Shown here piece by piece: positions 8,726-17,734 of a stretch of 64,000 bases of DNA. Each line of letters begins with the position of its first letter. Position 1 is the first letter of the stretch. A program made the translations under genes and the position numbers. Below the pieces are notes generated by a model, which saw only the letters and a list, made by a program, of their open reading frames with translations, did not search any database and was not told the origin of the DNA. The DNA comes from Streptomyces sp. SCSIO 30461 (GTDB taxonomy: Bacteria > Actinomycetota > Actinomycetes > Streptomycetales > Streptomycetaceae): the NCBI RefSeq assembly GCF_037023745.1, contig NZ_CP146101.1, forward strand, positions 4,394,001 through 4,458,000. Reading direction: 5' to 3'.

Positions 8726-9966
8726 CAACCGCGGTACGGGAACGGGTGCTTGCCCTGACGTCAGCCGAACTACCCGCCTATGTCTACGACCTGGCGGCGC
8801 TGCGGGAGCACGCGGCCGCAGTCAGGTCAGCGCTGCCGGACCGGGTCGAGGTGTACTACGCGGCCAAGGCCAACCCCGAGCCGGAGATACTCACCGCGCT
8901 CGCACCGTATGTGGACGGTGTCGAGGTGGCATCGGGCGGTGAACTCGCCCATGTCGCCAAGGCCGTTCCGGATCTGCCGCTCGCCTTCGGTGGGCCGGGC
9001 AAGACCCCGGACGAGATCGCGGCGGCACTGGCTGCGGGCGTGTCCCGCTTCCATGTCGAAAGCGCAGGGGAACTGCGGATGCTGGCGCACATCGCCGCGC
9101 GGGCGGTGGTGCCCCGGCGGCGGGTCGGCGTGCTGCTCCGCGTGAACCTCCCCGTCGCCGAGGACGCTCTGCGGGGCAGTGCGCTCTCCATGGGCGGTCG
9201 GCCGACGCCCTTCGGCATCGACCCGTCCGAGGCGGACGAGCTTGTGCGAGCACTGTCCGACGGCGAGTACCCGCCGCTGGAGCTGTACGGGATACACGCC
9301 CACCTCGCCAGCGGTCTCGGCGCGGCGGCACAACTCGCCGTCGCGGATTCCGTCGTAACCTGGGCGGTGCGCCTCGCAGAGCGCCATGGTGTGGCGCTCG
9401 ACGAGGTCGATGTCGGCGGCGGGATGGCGGTGGACTACGAACGCCCCGCGGACCGGTTCGACTGGAAGGCCTACGGTGCGGGGCTCGCACGCCTCACCGC
9501 AGCGCACCCGGGCCTGCGCCTGCGGATCGAACCGGGTCGCGCCCTGACCGCCTACTGCGGGTGGTACGCGACCGAGGTGCTGGATGTGAAGTCCAGCCAC
9601 GGCGATGAGTTCGCCGTCGTACGCGGAGGCACCCACCATCTGCGCACCCCTGCGACGAAGGGCCACGACCAGCCCTGCGTGGTACTGCCGGTGGACGACT
9701 GGCCGTACCCGTGGCCACGGGCCGCCGCGCGGCTGGGCCGGATCACCGTGGCCGGTCAGCTCTGCACGCCCAAGGATGTGCTGGCCCGCCGGCTACCGGT
9801 ACCGCGGTCCGGACTGCGGGCCGGGGACCGTGTGGTGTTCGCGCTCGCGGGGGCTTACGCGTGGAACATCTCGCACCATGACTTCCTGATGCACCCCAGG
9901 CCGGGATTCCACTTCCTGGGCGGTGGGGACACCCGAGGCGGCGCGGGCGACGCCGTCAGCGGTTGA
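8722..9966 (+). CDS. PLP-dependent decarboxylase, alanine-racemase fold (PvsE/SbnH-like)
   Basis: This 414-residue fold-type III decarboxylase resembles diaminopimelate/ornithine decarboxylases. The Schiff-base lysine is Lys49 in YYAAKANPE. A histidine over the cofactor is seen in YGIHAHLASG, the phosphate-binding loop region reads DVGGGMAVDY, and the substrate-contacting EPGRALTAYCG and catalytic-type Cys348 (QLCTPKDVLA) are present. In siderophore operons such enzymes generate an amine block by decarboxylating an amino acid or a citryl-amino acid intermediate. It is the last gene of the operon (ATGA overlap upstream) and converges with the next gene, overlapping its end by 11 bp. Confidence 0.87.
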   Translation: MTTAVRERVLALTSAELPAYVYDLAALREHAAAVRSALPDRVEVYYAAKANPEPEILTALAPYVDGVEVASGGELAHVAKAVPDLPLAFGGPGKTPDEIAAALAAGVSRFHVESAGELRMLAHIAARAVVPRRRVGVLLRVNLPVAEDALRGSALSMGGRPTPFGIDPSEADELVRALSDGEYPPLELYGIHAHLASGLGAAAQLAVADSVVTWAVRLAERHGVALDEVDVGGGMAVDYERPADRFDWKAYGAGLARLTAAHPGLRLRIEPGRALTAYCGWYATEVLDVKSSHGDEFAVVRGGTHHLRTPATKGHDQPCVVLPVDDWPYPWPRAAARLGRITVAGQLCTPKDVLARRLPVPRSGLRAGDRVVFALAGAYAWNISHHDFLMHPRPGFHFLGGGDTRGGAGDAVSG

Positions 9967-10255
9967 AGTGGCTGAACCCGACCTCGAAGCGCTCGACGGA
10001 GAGCACGCGCTGGCCCTCCCTTCGCGCGGTCTCCTCACGGATCCGGTCGGCCCGCTGTTCGCTGTCCCGCATCGCCTGTTCGTCCTCCCAGAGGGTCATC
10101 GACACGGCCTTCCCCGATGACCGGTCCACGAGGTAGTAGACGCCCACGAACCCATGGGCGTCCTGGACCTGCCGGACGACGGCTTCCGAAGTCGCCGACA
10201 GATCGCCGTCCGCGGGAACGGGTGATCCTTGGTAGGTGCTCAGTCTCGCGAACAT
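9956..10255 (-). CDS. ABM-like dimeric alpha-beta barrel protein
   Basis: This 99-residue protein has the pattern of the antibiotic biosynthesis monooxygenase (ABM) ferredoxin-like fold: an N-terminal FARLSTYQGSP strand, a central GFVGVYYLVDRSSGKAVSMT beta hairpin, and a WEDEQAMRDSEQRAD helix. Such small proteins dimerise and are often uncharacterised. It lies downstream of the Ser/Thr kinase gene on the same strand, 127 bp away, and its 3' end overlaps the decarboxylase gene convergently. No function is assigned beyond the fold. Confidence 0.72.
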   Translation of the reverse strand: MFARLSTYQGSPVPADGDLSATSEAVVRQVQDAHGFVGVYYLVDRSSGKAVSMTLWEDEQAMRDSEQRADRIREETARREGQRVLSVERFEVGFSHFNR

Positions 10256-10382
10256 CACGGCACCCCATTTCTCGACGACCGGCGGCCGGACAGCCTGCGG
10301 TCCTCGCACCAGGGTGCCCCGGCGGGCGGTACGCCGCAATCCGCGCCACCGGGCGACGGCCGCGTACCGCGCCGGGGAGGGC

Positions 10383-12170
10383 TCAGTCTGCCTTGACGGT
10401 CCGCAGCACGGCCCCGTCGAAGTCCGCCGCGAGATAGCCCGACGAGAGGTACTCGTCCGAGAGATAGACGTTGATCGTGGGCACGTCGTCGAAGACGGGG
10501 CCGCGGACGATGATGTAGCGCATCGTCGGCTTCTCGATCCCCAGTTCCTTGTCGGCCTTCGCGATGAGTGCCGGCAACCGGTCCCATTTGACCTTGCCGA
10601 CATCGATCGGCCCGGTGTCCCCGAAACCGATCGTGCCGCCCGGGCCCTGCTTCGACGCGTAGCCGTTGCGGTACTGGTATCTGTCGTACTTCTTCTCACT
10701 GCCGGAGACGGGGATCTCGGCCAGCGCGTACTCCTCGTAGACGGTGAGCTCGACGAACTCGGTGGTGCCGGTCTCCGCCTCCAACGCCTTGATCACTCCG
10801 CGCACACCGTCGGCGGTGAGCAGGTTCTTGGTCTCCTTGGACGGTGGCAGGGCCGTGCTTGGTGCCGTGTCCCCACTGCCGCCCACCGCGCTGTCACCGG
10901 TGTCCCGGGCGCCACCGGCCGGTGCCGAGGAGGAACCCTGCGGGGTGCGGGCCTGGGCGCTGCCGCCGTCCCCGAAGGGCCCGACCTTGAGCGCGATCAT
11001 CGACACCACGGTCACCACGACGGCGGCGCCGAGCACGGCCGCCGGGGCTTTCCAGCGCCTTCCCGGGCGCCTGACGGCGGGCGGGGCACCGAACGGGTCC
11101 ATCGCGGTTGTGCCCATGGGGGGCGCCGGATACGCAAGCGCGTCGGCCGGGGTGTGCGCGAGTGGGGTGGCATAGGGGTTCGCCGGCGGCGTGCCGTACG
11201 GGGGCGCCACGGCAGGTGCCACCGGGGACGGCGTGGCCGAGGGAGGCCGCAGCGGATACGACGTCGCCGCCGTCGGGGGCTGCGCGGCCGGTCCGTACCG
11301 GGCATCGCGTCCGGCATCGGCCAGCATGCGCTCCAGGGACTCCGCGTCAGGGCGGGCTGTGGTGTCCCGCACCAGAAGGGCGTTCAGTACGGGAGTGAAC
11401 GGTCCGGAGCGCACCGGAGCGGGGATCGGCTCGTCCAGCACGGCGACAAGCGTCGAGAGGCTGGTCTCCCGGCGCAGCGGGTGACTGCCCTCAAGGGCGA
11501 CGTAGAGCAGCATGCCGAGCGACCACAGGTCGGACGCCGGATTGCCCTCCTCGCCGCGGATGCGCTCGGGGGCGATGTATTCGGGGGATCCGATGAGATC
11601 ACCCGTGGCGGTCAGGTTGGTCGACTCGCGCAGCGCCGCGATGCCGAAGTCCGTGAGTACGGGGCTGCCGTCGGGGCGGAGCAGGACGTTGGCGGGCTTG
11701 ACGTCCCGGTGGTGGATGCCCTCCGCATGGGCGGCCCGCAGAGCGGACAGGACGCCCTGGCCGACACGCAGCGCCTCGGGGAAGCTCAACGGGCCCCTGG
11801 CGAGGCGTTCGTGCAAGGCCTCGCCGCGGACCAGTTCCATCACGATCCACGGGTAGGCACCGCCCGCGCCATCCGCGCTGTCCGCTCCCTGCGTCGCGTT
11901 GACGATGTGGTGGATCGTGACGACGTGCGGGTGGGCGAGTCGGGCGAGCGCCTGGGCCTCACGCAGCACACGTGCGCTGAGCATCCGCGCCCGGGCGGGA
12001 TCGGTGTCCTGCAGGGCGGCGTCCGGCGGGCGCACCTCCTTCAGTGCGACCTCACGGTGCAGCACGACGTCGCGGGCCCGCCACACATTGCCCATGCCAC
12101 CACTGCCAAGCCTGCCGAGCAGCTCGAACCGGCCGTCGATGAGCCGTCTGCCACTCCCCCTGTTGTCCAT
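10383..12170 (-). CDS. Membrane Ser/Thr protein kinase (PknB-like, Hanks type)
   Basis: This 595-residue protein has an N-terminal kinase domain: P-loop GRLGSGGMGNVW at about 19-30, Lys44 in VALKEV, catalytic loop HHRDVKPANVLL, DFG in LTDFGIAAL, and GSPEYIAPE. A Pro/Ala-rich juxtamembrane linker follows. One membrane segment (about 375-393, VLGAAVVVTVVSMIALKVG) leads to an extracytoplasmic domain of about 200 residues with no PASTA repeats that I can see. It is therefore a receptor-type kinase sensing something at the cell surface through an unrecognised domain. Nearby genes give no clear substrate. Confidence 0.9.
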   Translation of the reverse strand: MDNRGSGRRLIDGRFELLGRLGSGGMGNVWRARDVVLHREVALKEVRPPDAALQDTDPARARMLSARVLREAQALARLAHPHVVTIHHIVNATQGADSADGAGGAYPWIVMELVRGEALHERLARGPLSFPEALRVGQGVLSALRAAHAEGIHHRDVKPANVLLRPDGSPVLTDFGIAALRESTNLTATGDLIGSPEYIAPERIRGEEGNPASDLWSLGMLLYVALEGSHPLRRETSLSTLVAVLDEPIPAPVRSGPFTPVLNALLVRDTTARPDAESLERMLADAGRDARYGPAAQPPTAATSYPLRPPSATPSPVAPAVAPPYGTPPANPYATPLAHTPADALAYPAPPMGTTAMDPFGAPPAVRRPGRRWKAPAAVLGAAVVVTVVSMIALKVGPFGDGGSAQARTPQGSSSAPAGGARDTGDSAVGGSGDTAPSTALPPSKETKNLLTADGVRGVIKALEAETGTTEFVELTVYEEYALAEIPVSGSEKKYDRYQYRNGYASKQGPGGTIGFGDTGPIDVGKVKWDRLPALIAKADKELGIEKPTMRYIIVRGPVFDDVPTINVYLSDEYLSSGYLAADFDGAVLRTVKAD

Positions 12171-12327
12171 GGCAGGTCAGCTTACGAGGAAGTCATCGGC
12201 CCCCGCACAGCACACCCGGCATGGTGCGCGTAGGCACGCCGAGGCCCGGATCCCGGCACGGTGCGGTGCGGTCGGCGCCTCCGCGGGTCGCATCGCCGTC
12301 GGAGGTGAATTCCCGCGTGTGGCGGGC

Positions 12328-12876
12328 TCAATGGCCGGCGAGGAGCTTCACGGCGATGACGGCGATCCCGATGCCCATGTCGATCAGCCCCGAGACCACC
12401 GCGTACAGCGGCCCGTTGCCCATCCGCAGACCGGTGCGCCAGCCCCAGAAGAACAAGGTTCCGACCTCGACGGCGGCGCTCATCAGCAGCGCCGGGGCCA
12501 GTTCCATCGCGCCGAGCGCGGATGCCCCGATCAGCACCAGCGGGCCAACTGCGGAGAGCAGCAGCGGCGCGGACACATAGAGCGTGGTGCGCAGTTCGAT
12601 GCGGCTCGCGCCGCGGTTCGTGACGGCCCGGTGCGCCTGCTCGTCGGCGACCACAGTGGCCAGCCAGACCCCGAGCGCCGTGACGGCCACGGTGAGCGCG
12701 GCCTCCAGATGGTCGGGCACCGCCGTCTCGGCGAGTGCCACCACGACGGCGGTGAGGGTGAGGGTCGCGTAGATCCGCTCCTTGAGGCGGGCGGCCGCGG
12801 TGTCACCGGCGCGTGCGGCCGTGGCCGCCGTGCTCCCCGACGGAGCGGACGCCGGATCGGACCCGGGATCGGTCAT
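12328..12876 (-). CDS. Integral membrane protein, unknown function
   Basis: The likely start is the ATG at 12876 (MTDPGSDPAS), giving 182 residues; the frame is open for a further 32 residues with poor coding quality. After a short disordered N-terminus there are four or five hydrophobic segments, including TLTLTAVVVALAETAV, LLLSAVGPLVLIGASALG and VVSGLIDMGIGIAVIAVKLL. Between the first segments a cytoplasmic loop reads ADEQAHRAVTNRG. It looks like a small VIT1/CCC1-size membrane protein but carries no recognisable catalytic or transport motif. It stands alone between the kinase gene and the DUF2071 operon. Confidence 0.68.
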   Translation of the reverse strand: MTDPGSDPASAPSGSTAATAARAGDTAAARLKERIYATLTLTAVVVALAETAVPDHLEAALTVAVTALGVWLATVVADEQAHRAVTNRGASRIELRTTLYVSAPLLLSAVGPLVLIGASALGAMELAPALLMSAAVEVGTLFFWGWRTGLRMGNGPLYAVVSGLIDMGIGIAVIAVKLLAGH

Positions 12877-13024
12877 GAGGCCGCAGGGCCGGACGGTGCG
12901 GACCGGGCACCGGCCAGGATCGGGGTCATACTGGTGCGCCCTTCCACGGACGGACACTTTCCGGTGGCTCACCGTAGTCGAAGGGGCACAGCGCGGGCGG
13001 GTGCCCCACCGGGCGGCGCGGGGC

Positions 13025-13819
13025 TCAGGGAGTCGGGATGCCGCCGGGCCGGGCCGGGCGGCCGAAGCGGACCGGCACCCCCGGGGAGTACAGCACGCTC
13101 ACCGGCGCCCCGGTGGGTGCCGACAGGCCGGCGGCCCGTATCAGGTCCTCCTCGCAGGCGAGCAGTTCGGCACGGTGCAGGGGCCAGCGCGGGTGCGTGT
13201 TCGGCAGGTACACCGGCCGGTCGAAGAAGGCGTTGTGCATACCCCAGCGTGCCGTGAGGAAGTGCTCCAGCTCGTTCGGCTCGTCGACGCGCTCCCCGAC
13301 CCGTATCGCGACCCGGCTGCGCGCCCCGCGCGGGCCCGGCCACCGCCGCTCGCTGGTGTAGGTGAGAGTGTCGCCTTCGCGTTCGATGGCCATCCGTGAC
13401 CACAGGTAGGGCAGCCGGAAGACCGCGCGGGCCATGGCGACCGGGATCAGCCTGGAGGCGTCGAGGGAGCGGAAGACCACACCTCGGCGGCCGTGCTCGT
13501 CGACCGAGTACAGCCGGACGTTGGTCTCCGGGAAGGTGCCGAGATACGGGATGCCCGGGAGCCGGAACCACCCCACGCGGTGCATACGGAAGGCGACGAG
13601 CCCGACGTAGGTGACGCCGTCCAGCGTGTCGGGGACGGTGCCTGCGGGCAGCATCCGAGCCACCTCGTCCGGTTCCGCCGCCCAGTGGAGGAAGGCGAGG
13701 TCGAACCACGACTGGGTGAGCAGTGGCCGGGCGGTTTCTCCGGGCGGGTCCGGGTCGATGCCTCGCGGAGCGATGGCTTCCGGGGTGATGGTTTCCGATA
13801 CGCGAGGAGTGAGCGTCAC
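13025..13819 (-). CDS. DUF2071 (YqjF-like) family protein
   Basis: This 264-residue protein has the DUF2071 pattern, including TQSWFDLAFLHWA, LPAGTVPDTLDGVTYVGLVAF, YLGTFPETNVRLYSVDEHGR, LTARWGMHN and VLYSPGVPVRFGRP near the C-terminus. The family (acetoacetate-decarboxylase-like beta fold) has no established biochemical role. The GTG at 13819 overlaps the stop codon of the upstream deacetylase gene (GTGA), so this is the last gene of a four-gene minus-strand operon. Co-translation with a polysaccharide deacetylase suggests an envelope-related role, which is inference. Confidence 0.8.
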   Translation of the reverse strand: MTLTPRVSETITPEAIAPRGIDPDPPGETARPLLTQSWFDLAFLHWAAEPDEVARMLPAGTVPDTLDGVTYVGLVAFRMHRVGWFRLPGIPYLGTFPETNVRLYSVDEHGRRGVVFRSLDASRLIPVAMARAVFRLPYLWSRMAIEREGDTLTYTSERRWPGPRGARSRVAIRVGERVDEPNELEHFLTARWGMHNAFFDRPVYLPNTHPRWPLHRAELLACEEDLIRAAGLSAPTGAPVSVLYSPGVPVRFGRPARPGGIPTP

Positions 13820-14631
13820 CGGGCCAGTGTGCCGGCGTCCCGGTCCGCCGCCGGAGGCAGGCCGTGCTCCGCGAGGCGGCCGACCGTCAGGCCGCGTGCC
13901 CGGCATGCCCCGACCAAAGCGGGAAGCGCGCCCAGCGCGGCACGCCAGCACCCCGGGGCTCCGCAGGCGTCGGTGTCGTGCAACAGCACGGTCGCTCCGC
14001 CTCGAAGCCCCCGGACCGCTTCGGCGAAGACGCTCTCGGGGGTTGCCCGGGCCGTCCAGTCGCGTCCCCATTCGGACCACAGGACCGTCGAGAGTCCGGC
14101 CCGCCGGGCGGCGCCGAGTCGGCCGCCGGTGAGGATCCCAAAGGGCGGCCGGTACCAGCGCGGGTACGTACCGGAGACCCGCCGTACGAGCGCGGCGGTA
14201 CGCAGCACGTCGCGGGCGTCCCGGCGGGGATGGGGTGCCCAGGGTCTGTTGTGCCGCCATCCGTGGACCGCGAGTTCGTGTCCTTCGGCCGCGATCCGCT
14301 GTCCGAGACCGGGATGCCGTGCCAGGCGCTCGCCGATGACGAAGAAGGTGGCGCGTACCGAGAGCCGGTCGAGGGCCAGCAGGAAATGCGGGGTGGTGGC
14401 GGGGTCGGGTCCGTCGTCGAAGGTGAGGGCCACCCGGCCGGGGTTCCCGCGGCCGTCCAGCCCGACGCCGGGTCCGGGCCCTGGCACGAGCCCGCGCTTC
14501 GCGCCGAGTGCCGCGCGGACCGGTGGCAGCCAGGTCGCGGCGGGGCCGATGTGCCACGCGGCGACGGCCAGTGCGGCGAATGCCGCGGCAGAGCGGGCCG
14601 ACGGCCCCTGCGGATGGACCGGCTTCACCAC
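13816..14631 (-). CDS. Polysaccharide deacetylase (NodB/CE4 family)
   Basis: This 271-residue protein carries the CE4 catalytic motifs. Motif 1 is TFDDGPD (residues 70-76, catalytic base and metal Asp) and motif 2 is HGWRH (His123 and His127 as metal ligands). The arginine/proline motif RPPFG and the C-terminal LLHDTD follow. These metal-dependent enzymes remove N- or O-acetyl groups from peptidoglycan or other glycans. The N-terminal hydrophobic segment (about 15-32, AAAFAALAVAAWHIGPAA) suggests membrane anchoring with the catalytic domain outside. It overlaps the downstream DUF2071 gene and slightly overlaps the upstream transporter gene. Confidence 0.88.
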   Translation of the reverse strand: MVKPVHPQGPSARSAAAFAALAVAAWHIGPAATWLPPVRAALGAKRGLVPGPGPGVGLDGRGNPGRVALTFDDGPDPATTPHFLLALDRLSVRATFFVIGERLARHPGLGQRIAAEGHELAVHGWRHNRPWAPHPRRDARDVLRTAALVRRVSGTYPRWYRPPFGILTGGRLGAARRAGLSTVLWSEWGRDWTARATPESVFAEAVRGLRGGATVLLHDTDACGAPGCWRAALGALPALVGACRARGLTVGRLAEHGLPPAADRDAGTLAR

Positions 14632-15500
14632 GGCGCCTCCTCCTCACGGTCACGGCCCGAGATCAGCGGTGATCCCGCCAGGTACACGCTGGCCGCCACC
14701 AGGACGGCCAGGGCTGTCAGCTCGGGCACGATCCGCGTGCCGAGCTCGACCTGCTCGTCGAACAGCAGCACACCCAGGACCACACTGAGGAACGCGTCCC
14801 CCAGGGTCAGCGCGGGCTGGGAGGCGACCAGGGTGCCCGCCCTCAGGGTCAGTTGCAGCAGAAGGAAGCTGCCGACGCCGACCGCCAGCGCCGCGTAGGG
14901 CTGCCAGGTGGTGGCCGCGACGGTGAATCCCTGGGCCAGCCTGCCGGTCGTGTCCTTGACGAGCGCCGCCGTGCAGGAGAACCCGATCGCGGTGGCGGTA
15001 CCGAACACGGCGGCTCGCGGGGCCGGGCGAAGCGCCTTCCCGACACCCATCAGCAGGGCCACGGCCGCACCGGCCGACACCCCCGTCCACAGCCACCGCG
15101 TCCCCGGAACCGTGGCCAGCCCGCCGGACGTCCCGGTCAGCGCGAGGAACGAGGCCAGCCCGGCCGCCAGTGCCACGAACGCCCACCGGGTGCGGTGGTC
15201 GGGCCTCACTCGGAACACGGCCGCTCCGATGATCAGCGTGAACAGCAGCTCGGTGGTCATCACGGGCTGGACGACCGCGAGCGGCCCGGCGGCCAGGGCC
15301 CCCGCCTGGCACAGCCCGGAGGCGAACAGCGCGCCCACACCCCACAGCCACACCGGGCGGTGCGCCAGACGGCGCAGCCAGGACCACCGCCGCTCGTCGG
15401 GCCGAACGTGCTCCCGGGCGGCGGCCCGGCGCTGGAGCACGGACGCCGTCGCATTGCCGAGCGCCGCGAGCAGCGCCAGCGAGACCGAGAGCGTGGTCAT
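14625..15500 (-). CDS. DMT superfamily (EamA-like) membrane transporter
   Basis: This 291-residue protein has about nine to ten hydrophobic segments in two similar halves, as in drug/metabolite transporters. Typical features are LALLAALGNATASVLQRRA at the N-terminus, LAVVQPVMTTELLFTLIIGA in the first half and LGDAFLSVVLGVLLFDEQVELG in the second. The charged C-terminal tail is cytoplasmic. In the operon order SDR, transporter, deacetylase, DUF2071 it could move a lipid-linked or small envelope precursor, but its substrate is unknown. Confidence 0.82.
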   Translation of the reverse strand: MTTLSVSLALLAALGNATASVLQRRAAAREHVRPDERRWSWLRRLAHRPVWLWGVGALFASGLCQAGALAAGPLAVVQPVMTTELLFTLIIGAAVFRVRPDHRTRWAFVALAAGLASFLALTGTSGGLATVPGTRWLWTGVSAGAAVALLMGVGKALRPAPRAAVFGTATAIGFSCTAALVKDTTGRLAQGFTVAATTWQPYAALAVGVGSFLLLQLTLRAGTLVASQPALTLGDAFLSVVLGVLLFDEQVELGTRIVPELTALAVLVAASVYLAGSPLISGRDREEEAPW

Positions 15501-15524
15501 GGGCGACGGTCCCTGATGCCCGGC

Positions 15525-16322
15525 TCAGCCGACGCGCTTGGCGAGTGACCGGAAGACACCGGGGGCGACCCCGTGCAGCCTGGCAGGCAGCCCGAGCCAG
15601 CCCGGTACGAAGAGGTCGTCGCGGCCTCGTACCAGGGAGCGTCGGACCGCTCGCGCGACCCGCTCGGCGGACACCGGTCGGGGCCGTTCACGGTGGTAGG
15701 GCGCTCCTCTGTGGGCGAAGAACGGGGTGTCCACAGCGCCCGGTGACACCAGGCCCACCTTGATCCGGGTGCCGGCGAGCTCGTAGCGCAGACTGTCAGC
15801 GAAGCTCTGGAGCGCTCCCTTGGTGGCGGAGTAGACGGCCTCGTTGGCGACCCCGACGGCACCCGCCATGGAACCGACGAGCACGATCCGCCCCGAGTCG
15901 CGGTCGAGCATATGGGGCAGCAGCAGGCGCACGAGGTGCACGACGGCGGCCAGATTGACCGTGAGAAGCCGGTCCACGGCATCGGCCGGCATGTCCACCA
16001 GTGGGCCGGCCCAGCCGATGCCCGCGCCCGCGACCAGTGCGTCCACCCGCCCCGCGCACTCCAGTGCCTCGCGGACCAGTTGCTCATGGCCGGAGGAATC
16101 GGAGAGGTCGGCCGGTAGCGCGGTCCCGCCGGTCCGCTGTGCGACCCCGGCCAGGCGGGCCTCGTCACGGCCGTTGAGCAGGAGCAGCCACCGGTCCTCG
16201 GCACCGAGCAGTTCGGCGGTCGCCTCGCCGATACCCGATGACGCACCGGTGATGAGTGCCACCGGTCGCCCCGCGCCGTGTCGCGTGGGGTTCGGGGACA
16301 CGCCGGGCGCTGTGTCAGGCAT
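15525..16322 (-). CDS. SDR family NAD(P)-dependent oxidoreductase
   Basis: This 265-residue classical short-chain dehydrogenase has the cofactor motif TGASSGIG (residues 25-32), AGAGIGWAG after beta-4, and the catalytic Ser151 (LVGSMAG), Tyr164 and Lys168 (YSATK). The C-terminal extension (RARLHGVAPGVFRSLAKRVG) contains a hydrophobic or amphipathic stretch as in membrane-associated SDRs. The start is the ATG at 16322; the reading frame continues upstream without good coding quality. It is the first gene of the minus-strand operon, divergent from the MGDG-synthase-like glycosyltransferase across about 200 bp. Confidence 0.88.
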   Translation of the reverse strand: MPDTAPGVSPNPTRHGAGRPVALITGASSGIGEATAELLGAEDRWLLLLNGRDEARLAGVAQRTGGTALPADLSDSSGHEQLVREALECAGRVDALVAGAGIGWAGPLVDMPADAVDRLLTVNLAAVVHLVRLLLPHMLDRDSGRIVLVGSMAGAVGVANEAVYSATKGALQSFADSLRYELAGTRIKVGLVSPGAVDTPFFAHRGAPYHRERPRPVSAERVARAVRRSLVRGRDDLFVPGWLGLPARLHGVAPGVFRSLAKRVG

Positions 16323-16526
16323 CGTCGGTCCTCCGGGTTCTCGTACTCCCTGGCCTGTGCCAGCTTCTGTGCTGGGACGCCGAACGGCCGGGTGCCTCGG
16401 GGCGGCGCACCTGGCGAGCCACCCGAACGGGCCGATTCGCCGGCGGTCCCGCAAGGCATTCAGCCTCTGGGCGGTGGGCGCCGTGGGGCGCGAACCGTTC
16501 CTTTCTTTGTCGTGTTCGGGAGGGCC

Positions 16527-17678
16527 ATGGCCAGACGACGGTTCCTGGTGCTCAGCGCGAGCATGGGCGCGGGCCATGACGCCGTGGCCGCCGAACTGGC
16601 CCGACGGCTGCACGCACGGGGCGGCGACGTCCTCGTCCGGGATGTCCTCACGCTGCTGCCCATGGCTACGGGGACCGCCCTGCGCCACTCCTACCGTGCG
16701 GTGGTCCGGCACTCCCCGTGGCTGTACGCGGGCGTCTACGCGCTGTTCCTGTCACCGGGTCGCGGTGGCGCCGCGGTGAGCGGCACTCCGCTGGCCAGGA
16801 CGGCCGAGCGGCGGCTGCTGGCGCTGGCCGGCCGCTGGCGCCCCGACGCGGTGGTGTCCACCTTCCATCTCGCCGGCCAGGTCACCGGCCGACTACGCGA
16901 GCGCGGGGCGCTGTCCGTACCCGCCGCCGTGTTCATCACCGACTTCGCGGCGCACCGCGGCTGGCTGCACCCCGGCAACGACCTCCATGTGTGTGTCACG
17001 GACGGGGTCGCGGCAGCGGCTCGCGGCGCGACCGGCAGGCCCGCGGTGGTCTCCGGGCCTGTCGTGGCTCCGGAGTTCCGGGCCGCCGCCGGATCCGACA
17101 CGCAGTCGACCGGCTGGGAATCCGTCTTCTCCCGGCACAGCGGACGCCGCCCGGCGGTCCTGGTGTCGGCCGGGGCATGGGGTGCGGGCTCAGCCCTGAC
17201 GGGTACGGCGCGCTCACTGGCCGAACACGGTGTACTGCCGGTGCTGCTCTGCGGCCGTGACGGCGCGCTGCTGCGGCGGGCGTCCGCGGTGCCCGGTGCG
17301 CTTGCGTTGGGCTGGGTGCCGGACTTGGCTCCGCTGATGGCGTCGGCCCGGGTGCTGGTCGACAACGCGGCGGGGCAGACGGCGGTGCAGGCTCTGGCGG
17401 CGGGCGTTCCGGTGGTCGGCTACCGTCCCATCCCCGGGCATGGCGCCGAAGGCGTGCGGCTGATGGCGGAGGCGGGACTGTCGGTGCGAGCCCGGGACCA
17501 GGCAGGGCTGGTGTCGGCGGTCGGTCGGTTGGCGCGGGCCGGTCCCCACCGCGACCGGCAGCTCGCCAGGGGGGCGGATGTGTTCCGCGCGGACGCGGCC
17601 GATCTCATCACGGACGTCCTGTTCGACGGGCGCGGCCGTGCTCAGCAGGCGCCGCGGGAGGACGGCGGGGCGGAGTGA
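16527..17678 (+). CDS. MGDG-synthase-like glycosyltransferase (GT28 type)
   Basis: This 383-residue GT-B glycosyltransferase starts at the ATG at 16527, preceded by GGGAGGG. The N-terminal MGDG-synthase-like domain has SASMGAGH (residues 10-17) followed by an AVAAELARRL helix. The C-terminal donor domain has the GT28 motif region LVDNAAGQTAVQALAAGVPVVGY. Family members transfer galactose or glucose to diacylglycerol or GlcNAc to lipid II-type acceptors. Divergence from a deacetylase/SDR/DMT operon makes a glycolipid or envelope polymer plausible, though the sugar and acceptor are not known. Confidence 0.85.
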   Translation: MARRRFLVLSASMGAGHDAVAAELARRLHARGGDVLVRDVLTLLPMATGTALRHSYRAVVRHSPWLYAGVYALFLSPGRGGAAVSGTPLARTAERRLLALAGRWRPDAVVSTFHLAGQVTGRLRERGALSVPAAVFITDFAAHRGWLHPGNDLHVCVTDGVAAAARGATGRPAVVSGPVVAPEFRAAAGSDTQSTGWESVFSRHSGRRPAVLVSAGAWGAGSALTGTARSLAEHGVLPVLLCGRDGALLRRASAVPGALALGWVPDLAPLMASARVLVDNAAGQTAVQALAAGVPVVGYRPIPGHGAEGVRLMAEAGLSVRARDQAGLVSAVGRLARAGPHRDRQLARGADVFRADAADLITDVLFDGRGRAQQAPREDGGAE

Positions 17679-17734
17679 GCCGGTGGGACCGGCGAGGCAC
17701 CGCGGGGCGACGCAAGCCGGTGGGAGAGGGCTCC

